A DNA stretch of 64,000 bases, taken from Sisyra terminalis (Eukaryota > Arthropoda > Insecta > Neuroptera > Sisyridae). A program made the position numbers and the translations under genes. This document shows positions 11,290 through 23,034 of this stretch, piece after piece. Location of the stretch: the NCBI GenBank assembly GCA_958496175.1, contig OY292278.1, positions 44,144,001 to 44,208,000 of the forward strand, read 5' to 3'. The notes below the pieces were generated by a model. That model searched no databases, was not told the DNA's origin, and saw only the letters and a program-made list of their open reading frames with translations. Every line of letters starts with the position of its first letter. Positions within the stretch are counted from its first letter, which is position 1.

Positions 11290-11395
11290 ACTTTGCCAAC
11301 AACAATATTATAATACTTTTCCAAATATATTAAATCAAAACATTGTTGGGAAACAATCGTGTACAACAGAAAAACAAATGGAAAATCTATTCTGT
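11290..11395 (+). repeat. Direct repeat, partner at 17430
   Basis: About 95 bp (CCAAATATATTAAATCAAAA, CATTGTTGGGAAACAATC, GTACAACAGA, AAACAAATGGAAAAT) match 17432-17521 closely. Here a family A element lies about 300 bp downstream; at the partner it is inserted directly at the end. Confidence 0.8.
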
Positions 11396-11699
11396 ATATA
11401 TATTTATTTTCTTAAATGCTAGAAATAGAATTGTGGAAATTCTATTTTCAAATGGCTTGAAAACGAAAGTAGGACAAACGGATATGGAAATGTTTTATAA
11501 ATTGTACTCTGAATTTCTTTGTTTCACCAACAATAATTATCAAGCAACGTGGAAACCAAGAGGTAAATATGTAAACAAAAACAAAGCGCGACGCAAGGGT
11601 AGTTATCGTAATTCTTGTGTTTTTCTCGCTGTTGTTTTATATGGCGCCTAATCAACACGAAACCACCCCCATCCAGTTTAAATCATTATCGAGCTATAG

Positions 11700-12705
11700 T
11701 AGACTGATTCAAAAAAAAAATGATGTATTTTTTTTTTCTTAATTATATCGAAAATATTTTTGGAAATGGAAAAAAAATCCTGTGAAAGTTTAAGCTCTTA
11801 ATATTAATATTAAGAGGTGCCGCATCGCAAATTTCGATTTTTCATTTAAATAACATGGGAACAATATTCTCTTGAACTTTGGAATTTTATAGCTCACGTT
11901 GGAGACAATATTTCGGAATGACCAAAGTATATTCTTGTAGAAACGTTGAACGATCTACAAAAAAGGTTTCTAACAAGTTTTTGATAACTTTATTCCTTCA
12001 AAAGTTATTCGAGGTCAATGTTGAACTAAAGAGAAATTTAAATATTTTTTCAATTTCTTGACGCAACCATTAATTTTATGAGAAAATTTTATAGGACATT
12101 TTTTGTTGAGCACTTTATTTCCTATAACTTATTTCTATAAAAGATTTTGATATTTTTCACTGGTCTTAAGTTATTTGCATTAAACTGAAAATTCCCTCAG
12201 TTATTATATTTTTAGCATAAAATTATTTTTTCTTTTTTAATTAAATAACTTACTTAGGACTTGTGAAAAATATCAAAAACTTTTATAGGGATAAGTTTTA
12301 GAAAAAAAATGTCCTAAAAAATTTTCTCATAAAATTGATGGTTGTGTCAAAAAATTGAAAAAATATTATAATTTCTCTATAGTTCAACTTTGACCTCGAA
12401 TAACTTTTGAAGGAATAAATATATTAAAAACTTGTAAGAGACCTTTTTTGTAGATCGTTCAATTTTCTACAAGAATATACTTTGGTCATTTCGAAATAGT
12501 GTCACCATCGTGAGCTATAAAATTCTAAAGTGCAAGAGAATATTGTTTCCATGTTATTTAAATGGAAAATCAAAATTTGCGAGGCGGCACCTCCTAATAT
12601 TAATATTAAGAGCTTAAACTTGCACAGGATTTTTTGTGTGTCATTCCCAACAATATTTTGATATAATTAAAAAAAAAAATCATAATTTTTTTTTGAATCA
12701 GTCTT
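11700..12705. mobile_element. Fold-back MITE family A, copy 2 (best preserved)
   Basis: The left end is TAGACTGATTCA; the right end is TGAATCAGTC followed by TTA. The arms (about 11702-12170 and 12250-12703) are inverted copies with an AT-rich loop of about 80 bp. The left palindrome is perfect (11795-11816); the right copy has one mismatch (12591-12612). No ORF is conserved between copies, so I read it as non-autonomous. Confidence 0.88.
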
Positions 12706-13909
12706 AGCTATATAATATTATAGCTGAACCCGCTAGACGTTGTCCTGATAGTTTTTATTATAATGGTTGGAAATAAATATCTTTTATTTAAAAAATCTGT
12801 TTTTGGAACTATAAAAATTCCTCCCCTTAACAACTTACAGTATTGCTGTAGATTTTATAACATATCTTCAAGATATACATTTATCAATTAAGTTATGAGA
12901 AAATTTGTTATACCTTTAAAAATCACTACAAGATCGTAGTAATGAAGTATTGGCAGTATTTATATATCGTTTTAATAGTAGATGTTGAAAAGCTCATTTT
13001 CACAGACCTAATGTTAGTTCTAATAAAAATTATGTGAGCTTTTAAGGGATGAAAATCAATATTGAATATTTTTTGGTAGTTTAAAGAAATAAAATATCCA
13101 CTAATCAAAATATTATGAAATTCACTATTGGCTAAAAGGGTTGCTAGTTCAACTTGGAAGTAGCGGTAAGACTTTTATTAAACTTTTTTAAATTTTCATG
13201 AAGAGAAGATCCAGAAATTGCTAGAGGAATTCAGGATCAATGGATTGCAAGTAGTTCTTTGAGCATAGTTTATTTCGATATTTCTAACGATGCTGAGCTG
13301 GGTCACCAGGCAACTAGCACCCAGTTATTCATGGTACTCATAGATAGCACCACTTATACCACTCGGGACCCCGTTACAAAGGTAAGAATGCCATAAAGGT
13401 TTCCTAACTCAAACATGTCGCTAATGGTGCAACAATCAAATATGATAGGAAAGAATATCCAACCCACGAATGATGGTTCAAGCATCCCCTGGACTTGAAC
13501 TCGACTAATAAGTAACGGCAGGGGAAACAGGGTGTTATATATACTTTGATTCAAAATTTTATTTAAAGTAGCTTTTTTTTGACTATTCTCTATTTCACCG
13601 TCCGGGGCCGACCAAAAGTTCGCTGCTCCCTATTGTTATCATTAGTTTAGAAGATAAGTAAAGAGTCAAATACCTTTAAAGTCTTTAATTACTTAAAATT
13701 TACTCTTTGTGTTTTTCTTAAGGTGAAATCTTTTATGAAATTATCAATGCCAATATACCGCCCCGGTTTTGTGTGCCACCCGGGGCTGAAGCCCCCTTGG
13801 TTTCCATCATACTACGATACTGACTATACTAACCCGAAGTGCTTTAAGGAGAAAAAATAAAGTTTGTAAAAAAAGGGATGAATATTCCGTACGAAAAGCT
13901 CTCTTTTTG
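12706..13909. other. Mixed spacer with two GC-richer patches
   Basis: GC-richer patches at about 13290-13520 and 13755-13850 (the latter with CCCGGGGCTGAAGCCCCC, a short imperfect palindrome) stand out from the AT-rich background. They look like old repeat or exon debris; I could not match either to a known protein in any frame. Confidence 0.35.
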
Positions 13910-14600
13910 GGGAAGAAATCATTATTTAGAAATAATAATCATTGTTCTTTAGCTTTCTATTCCCCAAAGTCTTTTTTGGCTTTCAATTCTCTAAAGTCTA
14001 AAAACTTTCCCATTTGGCTTCAAATTTTACCGTCACTGACCAGTTGAAGCTACTTGGCATAAACTGGCAATAGGAAAATTATATGCATTAATTTTCTACC
14101 TTTAACGGATACTTGCAACCGTGATTTTTTCGACCATTACCCGCTGTTGAATTGAAATCTCGAAAAATTATGATTCTCCATGGTTTTGAGCTTCCAAAGC
14201 TTTTCAAACACCAAATAAAATAAGTCGACTTAAGTGACGAAATTTTCAAATAAAAAAACTTCAAAATTTAAATTTTTTTGCTGCAATTGCAGGTGCATTT
14301 AAACCACAAATGATTTATCGAAAACCTTCGATGGTATTGCAAGTGTTTATTAAAAATTTTGGGCGACACTTTTGAAATTTGTTTACGAAATTGTTACGCA
14401 GGTTTGGCTTTGATCAAAAAAGCAATCGATTCTTCCAGCTCTACCAAATAAAAGAAAGCCAATAGAAGAAATATTAATCGTAATCCAATACACAAAAGCC
14501 AAAAGCTGTGAAGATTTATTGTTTGGTTAATTTTCTTTGAGCTTATTTGCGTTACATAAAAAATCAAACCACATCCATGCGATCGAATCAATTTGTGATT
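13910..14600 (+). repeat. Family H direct repeat, unit 1
   Basis: It shares long blocks with unit 2: AAGAAATCATTATTT, CTTGGCATAAACT, GGATACTTGCAACCGT, CATGGTTTTGAGCTTCCAAA, AAGTCGACTTAAGTGACG and TTTGGCTTTGATCAAAAA. The offset is about 720-740 bp. Confidence 0.8.
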
Positions 14601-14619
14601 TTTCGCTTAGAAAATTAAG

Positions 14620-15205
14620 GGAAGAAATCATTATTTGATTTTCAAATTACGAAACATATAAGCACTGATAAGAAATGTAAATGAACTGAATTCTATAGCT
14701 TTGTGGTCTTTTTTGGTTTACAATTCCCTTAAGTTAAAAATTTTTTCCCATTTGGTTTCAAATTAGACCGTCAACGACCAGTTAAAGCGACTTGGCATAA
14801 ACTTGCAATAGGAAATTTATGGCATTGTGCTGGCAATAGGAAAATTATATGTATTATTTTTCAACCCTAAAAGGATACTTGCAACCGTAATTTTACCCGC
14901 TATTGAATTGAAATCTCGAAAAGTTATGATTCACCATGGTTTTGAGCTTCCAAAGCTTTTCAAGCACCAAATAAAATAAGTCGACTTAAGTGACGAAATT
15001 TTCAAATAAAAAAACTTCAAAATTTAAATTTTTTTGCTGCAATTGCAGGTGCATTTAAACCACAAATGATTAATCGAAAACTTTCGATGGAATTGCAAGG
15101 GCTGGTTAGACATTTTGGGCAACACTTTTGAAATTTGTTCACGAAATTGTTACCCACGTTTGGCTTTGATCAAAAATGTAATCGATTCTTCCAATTCCAA
15201 GTCAA
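14620..15205 (+). repeat. Family H direct repeat, unit 2
   Basis: Second unit of the family H duplication. It has an internal extra ~45 bp (a repeat of the GGCAATAGGAAAATTATATG block) and ends at CGATTCTTCCA. No coding frame is shared with unit 1. Confidence 0.8.
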
Positions 15206-15660
15206 AGAACCACAGAATTATATAAAATGACTTCATCAAAAAATGGTATCTTTTCAAAATTTGCAACTAAAATTTTGCATTACAATGAAACTTTAAACCT
15301 CAATTAGATATAATGCACCCTATTTTGTGTTAAAGGACATTATTCAAACTATAGAAATATAGAAATAAAATTACAAAAATCTTTGTCAAAAAGGGGTGCA
15401 AATCTTGTGGAGTATCTAACAATGGATGATCAAATTAGTGTCTTGATTTGATTTTCGTATAATAAAAAAATGTAACAATAAAAAAATTATTGAGCTTTCT
15501 TAAAGAAAATATTTTTATAATTTTTCAAAGCCCTTTTAATCCAAGAATTAAAGAACCACAGGGTTATATTAAATGACTTCAGCAAAAAATGGTAATAAAA
15601 TATGATTTCTTTTGGTACATTGAAACTTCAAATGGATGCATTGAAGTTAAATTACAGGAA
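15206..15660 (+). repeat. Short direct repeat
   Basis: The block AAAGAACCACAGAATTATAT...AAATGACTTCATCAAAAAATGG at 15208 recurs at 15548 with a few changes. The flanking sequence has no recognised feature. Confidence 0.6.
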
Positions 15661-16209
15661 TCCTAGTCTTTAAAAAAAAAGATGAATCTTTTAAATAAAG
15701 TAAATAAAGTAATACAATGTTAAATTTTTGGTCATATTTTCAGCATGAATGCCGTCAAATCTATTAAACTGCCACCAAATTACGTGGAAACCTTTGTCAA
15801 ATCTAATTTTCCCATTTTATTCTCTGGAAAATCATACTTTGTGTACTATTTTTCCAAAAGCTCGCCAAAAGAAACTTTAGTTCATGCATTTTTATTTTCA
15901 AAGTTTGCTTTTCAATCGTTTCAATAAAACATGAGGGGAGATGCGCGTTTTTATTCTCACATTCCTATTTATTTTATTTATTCGACATATATATAATAAT
16001 ATAATCTCTACAAGAATGATGACCGATTAAAGCTTCCAACTATTGTAGTACGATGACAAATGGTTATATCGATTTCCCATAAATTGCGAGTTGATCTCCC
16101 AAGAATAATAACTGTACAATGGTTCAGTGTACACCGTTTATCCTTAAATTGGTCCAATTTAATAAAATTGGATTATTTTCGATCGATTAATTTCTAAGAT
16201 TGGACTTAC
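15661..16209. other. Start of DPP-like intron 3, no further exon seen
   Basis: Scanned on the minus strand for the next propeller exon. No splice-bounded frame resembling this family was found. The region contains only AT-rich sequence and a short TA repeat. Confidence 0.45.
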
Positions 16210-16284
16210 CGTTTTGACATTGTGTTGAAATAAAACAAAGCGAAGATCGAAAGAACATTGATAGCCGCGAACGTTTAGTTGTCT
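16210..16284 (-). CDS. DPP-like (S9B) gene, exon 3: start of beta-propeller
   Basis: A 75-nt (25-codon) phase-0 exon follows a 127-bp intron. The borders are TTATCATTCCAG|AGACAA and ACG|GTAAGT, both close to consensus. It encodes RQLNVRGYQCS, FDLRFVLFQ and HNVKT. This is the conserved S9B block in which a strand resembling (N)VRGYQCSxDLRYVLFxHNV begins the N-terminal beta-propeller repeat. The exon is too short to stand out as an open frame, and was recognised from its match and its splice sites. The next exons are not visible: the 16.2 kb to the left on this strand holds repeats only. Confidence 0.88.
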
Positions 16285-16411
16285 CTGGAATGATAAGAAA
16301 AATTGCAATGATTAGATTTGAATGGCAGAGATAATGTGAGAAGTCTTCAGGTGATTTATTTGTTTCAATTTTATATGGGGATGGGGATGGGATGGGGTTG
16401 GTTTGGCTCAC
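16285..16411 (-). other. Short intron 2 of the DPP-like gene
   Basis: This 127-bp GTGAGC...TTCCAG intron contains a short degenerate GATGGGG run (minus strand CCCCATC) and a pyrimidine-rich 3' end. Its size is typical of compact insect introns and contrasts with the ~16-kb intron 1. Confidence 0.8.
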
Positions 16412-16720
16412 CAGTGTATGATTTGTAACGAGAATTGAAACACTATCGTTGGAAGTATCAAGCACGGCGAGGCCGCCGTCGTCCGCCTGGAAGACGAAAT
16501 GGGTGGGTGAGATCCAAGCGGGCGGTAGACGATCCGGATTAAGTTCCCCCTGGAGATACTCTTCCAGCTTCATCCGCCGCCCGGACCAGTACAGCAGCTC
16601 GTCCACGTAGCCCAACAGGTAAATGGCCGTCACAATGCCGGCAATTACCAAGCCAATCACGAGCAACGAGAACACGATGGAGCGCCAATTGTGTCCATCA
16701 TCCGAAGGATACGCTAAATC
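16412..16720 (-). CDS. DPP-like (S9B) gene, exon 2: membrane anchor and stem
   Basis: A 309-nt (103-codon) phase-0 exon is bounded by TTGGAACAG| and CTG|GTGAGC. It reads DLAYPSDDGHNWRS, then a single hydrophobic span (exon residues 15-37, protein about 51-73 with the longer exon 1), then the extracellular stem with RRMKLEEYLQGELNP, PAWISPTHFVFQ and DGGLAVLD. This matches the type II layout of DPP4, DPP6 and DPP10. The NWR-I motif before the anchor and the W(I)S(P/D)..F.(F/Y) block are shared with that family. Two N-glycosylation sequons (NDS and NHT) lie near the exon end on the predicted outer side. It is the most clearly coding stretch in the window: GC-rich and open throughout. Whether the protein is an active peptidase or a DPP6/DPP10-type inactive channel subunit cannot be told without the hydrolase domain. 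Confidence 0.93.
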
Positions 16721-16889
16721 CTGTTCCAACAAAATTAAACAAAATTACTCTACCTACATCAAATTTACAATCGAAATTTCAAACGAATCTTTGATAGATT
16801 TTTCTACAGTCATATCCATTCTTTTTAAGTAGAACTTCAAGCAAAAAATCGATACAAACTAGTCAATAAAAATTGTTTAAATCTTAAAA

Positions 16890-17150
16890 CTATAAATTAA
16901 TAGATGATAAAATTCAGATCTCAACTTTTATTTAATAAGAAAACAATTCAAATTGTTTAACATCGTTTTTTTTTTATTTAAAGTTTGTTTAAAATAAATA
17001 AATTGAAAATATCATATTTTTTGTGGTTCAAGAAACCTGATGAAGTTACAATTCATAACGAAACGTAGCTAGTTTGAATATTAAAAAAATATTAAATAAA
17101 AAAACCAATCTTAAACAACCTGAATTGTCTTCTTATCTATAAATTAATCA
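16890..17150 (+). repeat. Family C repeat, copy 2
   Basis: It reads TTCAAGAAACCTGATGAAGTTACAATTCATAACGAAACGTAG in consecutive parts (CTGATGA at 17037, GAAAC at 17060), with GTTA/TAAC able to pair. It then has AAACCAATCTTAAACAACC and TGAATTGTCTTCTTATC. An upstream block ATAGATGATAAAATTCAGAT (about 16900) is the inverted counterpart of a block downstream of copy 3. Confidence 0.7.
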
Positions 17151-17431
17151 CAAAAAAAAATATTTTCTAACAAAATCAAAATTTGAGTAAGTTGTTATTA
17201 ACTGTAACCAAAAGTATCATGAAGTTGCTGTAAGAAAATGTGTTATTAAAAGTCCTAAAAAGTCACTAAATTATTTGGCTTGGAACTAGATTTTATGGCA
17301 TCTACGTCTTAATATAGCTCAACGAATTATCTTCTCTTCCAAAAATTAGATTTAGGTATTCAAATCGCTAAAGATAAACTTAACAGTATACTAATATATA
17401 CTTAAATAATATATATTAAATATACTTATAT

Positions 17432-17521
17432 TATAATATTTTTCCAAATATATTAAATCAAAACATTGTTGGGAAACAATCATGTACAACAGACAAACAA
17501 ATGGAAAATGTATTCGGTAGA
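17432..17521 (+). repeat. Direct repeat, partner at 11290
   Basis: Second copy of the ~95-bp block described at 11290. The family A copy 3 begins right after it. Confidence 0.8.
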
Positions 17522-17528
17522 TATATAT

Positions 17529-18262
17529 TAGACTGATTCAAACAAAATGATGATTTTTTTTTCTTAATTATATCGAAAATATTGTTGGGAATGACAAAAA
17601 AAAATCCTGTGAAAGTGTAAGCTTTTAATATTAATATTAAAAGGTGCCGCATCGCAAATTTCGATTTTCCGTTTAAATAACATGGAAACAATATTCTCTT
17701 GCACTTTGAAATTTTATAGCTCACGTTGGTGACAATATTTTGGAATGATCAAAGTATATTCTTGTTGAAAATTGAACGATATACAAAAAAGGTCCCGCAC
17801 AAGTTTTTGATATATTTATTCCTTCAAAAATTATTTAAGGTCAAAGTTGAACTATAGAGAAATTTTAATATTTTTTCAATTTTTTGATGCAATCATCAAT
17901 TTTATGAGAAAATTTTGTAGTGCATGTTTTGTAGAGCATTTTTTTTTATAAATTATCTCTATAAAAGTTTTTGATATTTTTCACAAGTCCTAAGTTATTT
18001 GCATTAAACTGAAAATATTCGTAATTTTATTGTTTTAAATTAATAATATTCCCTGAATTATTATATTTTTAACATAAGTTTTTTTTTTATTTTAATTAAA
18101 TAACTTCGGACCTGTGAAAAATATCAAAAACTTTATAGAAATAAGTTATAGAAAAAAAACGTGCTCTACAAAAAATGTCGTATAAAATTTTCTCATAAAA
18201 TTGATGATTGCGTCAAAAAATTGAAAAAAATATTAAAATTTCTCTTTAGTTCAACTTCTTTA
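17529..18262. mobile_element. Fold-back MITE family A, copy 3 (right arm lost)
   Basis: It starts TAGACTGATTCA. The left arm, the loop and the first part of the right arm are present. The element then breaks off at about 18262 within TTTAGTTCAACTT, followed by a local duplication of TTTAGTTCAA. The palindrome here is TTTTAATATT/AATATTAAAA, an altered but still symmetrical version. Confidence 0.82.
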
Positions 18263-18699
18263 GTTCAATTAAAGAAGAAAATGTATAACTTTAATATAAA
18301 TTTTTCCACCTTTTGGTTTAAAAAATCAAATGCTCTTCATTTACGATTTAACAAAAAAAAAATTTCCACTTTATTACAAGTTTCTGGTTTACCCAAACCC
18401 ATATATTTTTTTTAATATAGTAACCAGAAACTTTCGAATTTTTCGAACGCAAATTATATGTTTTTATTGAAAAAATTTGAATTAAATTAGCATAATCTTC
18501 TAGGTTATGAAATGGTCTAAAATTTTGGTCTTCTAGATTTTTTTGGTATTAATAATTGGTTGGAAGATATGGCCAATGCATTTGGAGAGGGTTATGAAAA
18601 AATTCAAGTTACCAAATTATCAGGCAAACGAATAATTTCTGTTTTCCCATTTTTTTATTTTCAATATGATTTTTTCCCAAAAATATTATCTCTCTAAGA
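18263..18699. other. No recognisable feature
   Basis: AT-rich sequence between a truncated family A element and a LINE fragment. No conserved frame. Confidence 0.4.
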
Positions 18700-19249
18700 C
18701 GTTTCTCCAACCAACTGGAGCCTATCGTGCTAAATCACATGGAAATTCCGTGGAGTGAGAAAAAAAACACCTGTTAAATATTTGGGCATACTTTTGAACT
18801 TAAAATTAAGCTGGTAAAGCCACATCTCAAGTAAAATCAGAGAAGCCAACACTTGACTCATCCAACTTTACCCACTTATCAACAGAAGATCTTGTCTAAA
18901 TATGGAATGTTCAATGATGATATACAAATTAGTAATTGTACCACTTCTTACATACTCTTGCGCAGTCTGGCTTCTATCCTCAAAGAAAAATCACAATGAT
19001 CTACAGGTGTTCCAAAATTGAGTCTTGAGAATCATCACTAAAGTTCCATGGTTTGTGAGAAACAACCAAATTCATCACGAAATAAACCTCCCATACATAA
19101 AAGACTTTCTAATCCAACTCACAAGGAATTTCCTTAATGACCTAAAAAATTTTCCTAGTGCAGTAGAACTAAGCTTGAAGGAAACTATAAATCAAAGAAG
19201 ACTGAAGCCGAAACTTCCTCAAGAGCTCCAAGAAATAGCAGTTGGTTGA
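18700..19249 (+). pseudogene. Jockey-type non-LTR retrotransposon, 3' end of reverse transcriptase ORF
   Basis: It reads EIPWSEKK, TPVKYLGILLN, a short frameshifted stretch, YKLVIVPLLTYSCAVW, a stop, then VLRIITKVPWFVRNNQIHHE and INLPYIKDFL. The order YLGI.L...W, (R/K)P.LTY(G/S)...W, Q...LR.I...PW(Y/F)VRN, (L/I)H.(D/E) is characteristic of the C-terminal part of jockey-clade reverse transcriptases. It is 5'-truncated, as is usual for such elements, and is followed by an AATAAATAAA-rich tail (19260-19290). Confidence 0.88.
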
Positions 19250-19259
19250 CCACAAGGTC

Positions 19260-20230
19260 AAGAACAATCAATAAATAAAAAAAATAAATAAGACAGAGGA
19301 ATGAAGTTCGACTTCTCCGGCTACTTAAACCCCGATAAAGATCATTTGCCTGCTATCACCACCGTGATATAGTGGCAAATTGGTGAACTGGTGCAAATTA
19401 CATAAGAGTCCACAAAAAAAAATCCAAACATTGATTTATATTTATCCCTATAATATTGATGTACAAAATGAGCAACCCTTTAGAATAAAGAACAAAACCA
19501 TTAAAACGAGATATACACCTAACTCCTGAGGTTCAATGGAACCCAGGTAAGAACCACTGTTTTAAACGGATTAATAAGAAAATATGTTATGATAATAAAT
19601 TCAAAGTTGTCCGATTAAAAACACTTTTTTTTTTCGAAAAATATAAAATTTTCTTATGGTTTCGATATCTAGTTTCTAAATTCTTATATTCTTAAGTCGT
19701 AAGGTTTTAAGTTTCTTCTACAAAAAAAATATACAAAAGAGTAATTACTTATACAAAAACCCCTATAATTACTGTTGGAATAGCGTTAGAAAGACAATTT
19801 TTTCAGTATTGTACCGTTTTTGGATTTGCTAAATCTTTCAAGGAAAATTAGTAATAGCCGGAAAAATCTATTTTCTTTCTGGTTGAGGTACAAACGAAAA
19901 TTCAACTGGTAACATCAACTAGAGGCCAGCATCCGGAAGAATCCGCCAAAAAAATTCGTTTGTACCTCAATAGATTCAAAGTTATGGCCGTTTTCGCTAT
20001 TTCAACAATGAAGTAATTAGAGTCTAATTACATTTACAAAAACCGTTGTAACTATTGTTTGGATAGAGTTGTTGAACTAGATTGGTAGTAAAACGCAATA
20101 AAAGCTTTCAAGCTTTAGCGCGAAAAACGGCGAGATTATCAAAATAGGTAATGCAAAGTGATCTTGCTGCGTAGTAATTCCCCTGGCATTTCAGAAAAAC
20201 GATAAGAAAGAAAAGAAATATTTTCGCATG
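19260..20230. other. LINE tail and AT-rich spacer
   Basis: It begins with the A-rich tail of the preceding fragment. Further on are two CAAACGAA-containing blocks in inverted orientation (GAGGTACAAACGAA at 19886 and TTCGTTTGTACCTC at 19956), suggesting a small hairpin repeat. No gene is recognised. Confidence 0.4.
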
Positions 20231-20234
20231 CAGT

Positions 20235-20450
20235 TAACTCCCCAATTTTGGCTCCATTAGGGAACTACATATTTGCGTCAATGGAACACACACTTGTTGA
20301 GCAGCACTTCACATCTTAAGATGATCTACGAAAATAACTCAATGCCGAATTTTGTGGAAAAGATGATCAATTTTATTGGTTTGGTAGTCACAAATTACCA
20401 GAAAAATGGCCAAAGTATATAGTTATTAGAGGGAAATAATTTGAACAAGA
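20235..20450 (+). pseudogene. Mariner-type transposase, C-terminal fragment
   Basis: It reads ASMEHTLVEQHFTS, DDLRK, KDDQFYWFGSHKLPEKW and IVIRGK, with frame breaks. It follows the mariner C-terminus (S.QH.LA.QHF.SYED, KD..FF..GIHKLPE(R/K)W). The upstream part with the catalytic residues is missing or unrecognisable. It is not a continuation of the mariner at 9.6-10.4 kb, since both contain the C-terminal region and the sequences differ. Confidence 0.8.
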
Positions 20451-20719
20451 TTCATATTTCTACGTAGAGAAAATTTATGCTAATTTTTTAGAAAAATGAT
20501 CCAACTTTACATTAACACACCTAGTAGATCATTTACGTTTTAAGGCACTGATTCAGAGGAGTTTTTGGATCATGGTTAATGTAAAATTTTGAAAGAAACT
20601 CCCAAAAGTTTTGAGAACGTTTTGGACGTGAACAAACAAGCGGCTTAAAACTATTTGAAAAGTAGGATTTGGTCTAAAAATATTTGTCTGGGTTCCAGAA
20701 ATTAAGCCAAGTGACGTCA

Positions 20720-20845
20720 AAATTGAACCGATTGGATTTTTTTAAAGGAATCCCTATGTTGCATAAGAGATGGTAACAAGTCGGTGAAAGTGATGGACAA
20801 TACTTTGATTAAAAAGTATTGAAGCAAATTTAAAAAAAAAAAACC
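20720..20845 (+). pseudogene. Possible second mariner C-terminus
   Basis: GIPMLHKRW and ESDGQYFD, in different frames around a frameshift, resemble the extreme mariner C-terminus (LP.RW.K.V.SDG.YFD). The rest is not recognisable. Confidence 0.45.
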
Positions 20846-20849
20846 TTGA

Positions 20850-22060
20850 AACCATTTATTTGTACAACTAGTATAATTTTTCATCCCTAAAAAACCTAAT
20901 ATAATTTACAAGTGCCACTTAGTACAAAAATTACCGTTAAAATTAAGTAATGTCTCCAAAAACTAAAGATGGAAAAATCTACGCTTAGCTTCCAAAAAAA
21001 AGCCACATATAACAGTGGTACAGTAATTTAAAGCTCTCATTTAACAGTTTATTTTTTGAAAGAGAATATTAAAAAATAGTTTACTATAAATCTCAATTTT
21101 ATTTGGGAAAACCTTTTCAAAAACTAAGAAAAATGCAGTTCAAGCTAACAATTTTTAATTGACGACGTTTCGTTGACTAGTTGCCAACTTGAACAGACAA
21201 ATATCGATGGCTTTTTAACTAAAAAAGTTAATATGAAAAGTGTCTTAAATTGAAAAACTACCGAGATACTAAAATTTTATAAACAATTGGATGATTAAAA
21301 ACATTGTTTTGAGCTTTAATAGTTTGAAAATAATATAGGAATTTTAAGCTTTTTTAAATCATGAAATCATTAGGCTAATGACTGTTTTAATTTACTTAAA
21401 AGAAGATAATTCGTTGTGGGCAAAAAAATGACTTATAAAAAACTTAATCTAAGAATTTTTCTTAAATTCTGAACTCTACAAAGCTTGTGCTTTTAACTAT
21501 CAACTATCGATAAACGGTAGAATGTCAGCCGTTTTGTGTAGTAGGTGGTATTATGAAATTATTTTCCTAAATCATATTATGTGCATTTTTTCAAAATTGA
21601 ATGATGAAATTTTATATTTTTCAATTTTCAAGATATGCTCTGCTTCAATGGCATACGAGGTACATTGTAACGATAGATATTTCATTTCTATCCAGTTATA
21701 CAATATTTACTCGTTAAAAGGATAGTTTACTACGAGCTTAATGCTTTTCAAATGTTACCAACCGGTTGGGGATTGAGCTAAAGCTAATATTTGCACTATT
21801 AAATAATACATATATGAACTGGCTTGATGCATTATCGCTTTTAATAACGTTCGACAAAATGCATTCGATGCACTTTATCATGACAACAACAAGAATGAAG
21901 TCAGCGAAAAATGCATTTTTCCTGTAATGCGATTGCATTGGTGGTGCAATAAATCGATTGATAATTGCCACGAAAATTGGAAGAAAATTAATGTTTTATA
22001 GTTTGGAGTTGATAGAATTATTTGGTTGTTTGCAGGAATTTTTTTTTTTTTTGTAATATG
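20850..22060. other. AT-rich intron sequence
   Basis: Part of DPP-like intron 1. It has scattered short open frames with no family resemblance. I see no repeat shared with other parts of the window. Confidence 0.4.
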
Positions 22061-22065
22061 TGCAT

Positions 22066-23034
22066 TAGAGTGGGCCACAAAAATCGACTACTTTTCTTTT
22101 TTTTTGGAAAAGAATATCAAAAATATTGTTCAAGGTGACAAAAAAAATATCGGGAAGGTTTGAGCCCTTAATATTAAAATTAAGAGGTCTATCATTTTAA
22201 TTTCGATTTTTAATTTGTGCTTCCATTTTTGCGTCAATGCTGCCAAACTATCAAAGAAAAAAAATCCATCTGCACATATATTTATAGAAAATTAAATTCC
22301 CTACAAAAAACCTTTCTTTGAAAATTTTTGTCAGACACGCCGTTTCTAACTTCTGAAGCTTTAAACATTGATATAATTTTTAGATTTATCTTCCTTTGGA
22401 ATTCCCTTTGGAATTTTGTAACTAACAAACAAATAAATATATAGAAATGAACAATATAGATTCTCGAAGGGAATTTAATGTTCTATAAAAAAGGTTTTTA
22501 AACCTTTTTACATAAAATTACTCTTTTAAAATTGGATCAACAACGAAAAAACAAAAATTTAATTTTTTCTTCAACGTTAATTATGAATAACTTTCGAAAA
22601 AGTGATTTCATGTAAAACGATAAGAGACCTTTTTTGTAGAGCAATAAATTTCCTACAAAAACCTATATTGTTCATTTCAATATATTTATTTGTACGTTAG
22701 TTACAAAATTCCAAAATAAAAAAGATAAATCTAAAAATTATATCAATGTTTAGGCTTGATTATTCGGAAACGGCGTGTCTGACTAAAATTTTCAAAAAGA
22801 AGTTTTTTATAGGGAATTTAATTTTCTATAAATATATGTGCAGATAAAATTTTTTATCTTGATAGTTTGACAGCATTGACGCAAAAATGAAAGCACAAAT
22901 AAATAATCGAAATTAATGATGATAGACCACTCATTATTAATATTAATTCCCGATATTTTTTTTGCCACCTTGAACAATATGTTCGATGTACTTTTCAAAA
23001 AAACAAAAATAGTCAATTTTTTTGGCCCAATCTA
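22066..23034. mobile_element. Fold-back MITE family B, copy 2
   Basis: The ends are TA-GAGTGGGCC and GGCCCAATC-TA. Both arms are complete, and the central loop has the GGATCAACAACG-type sequence. It lies inside intron 1 of the DPP-like gene. Confidence 0.86.

Noticed and set aside
13480..13510. GAGTTCAAGTCC (minus strand) as a tRNA B box
   Set aside because: No A box, anticodon arm or acceptor stem can be built around it; no tRNA gene was found in the window.
16187..16720. Reading the minus-strand frame straight from exon 2 to 16187
   Set aside because: A consensus donor at 16411 and the in-phase exon at 16284..16210, which restores family similarity, show that this run-on is intron 2 followed by exon 3 in the wrong frame.
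16623..16832. Plus-strand open frame of 69 codons
   Set aside because: It is the antisense shadow of DPP-like exon 2.
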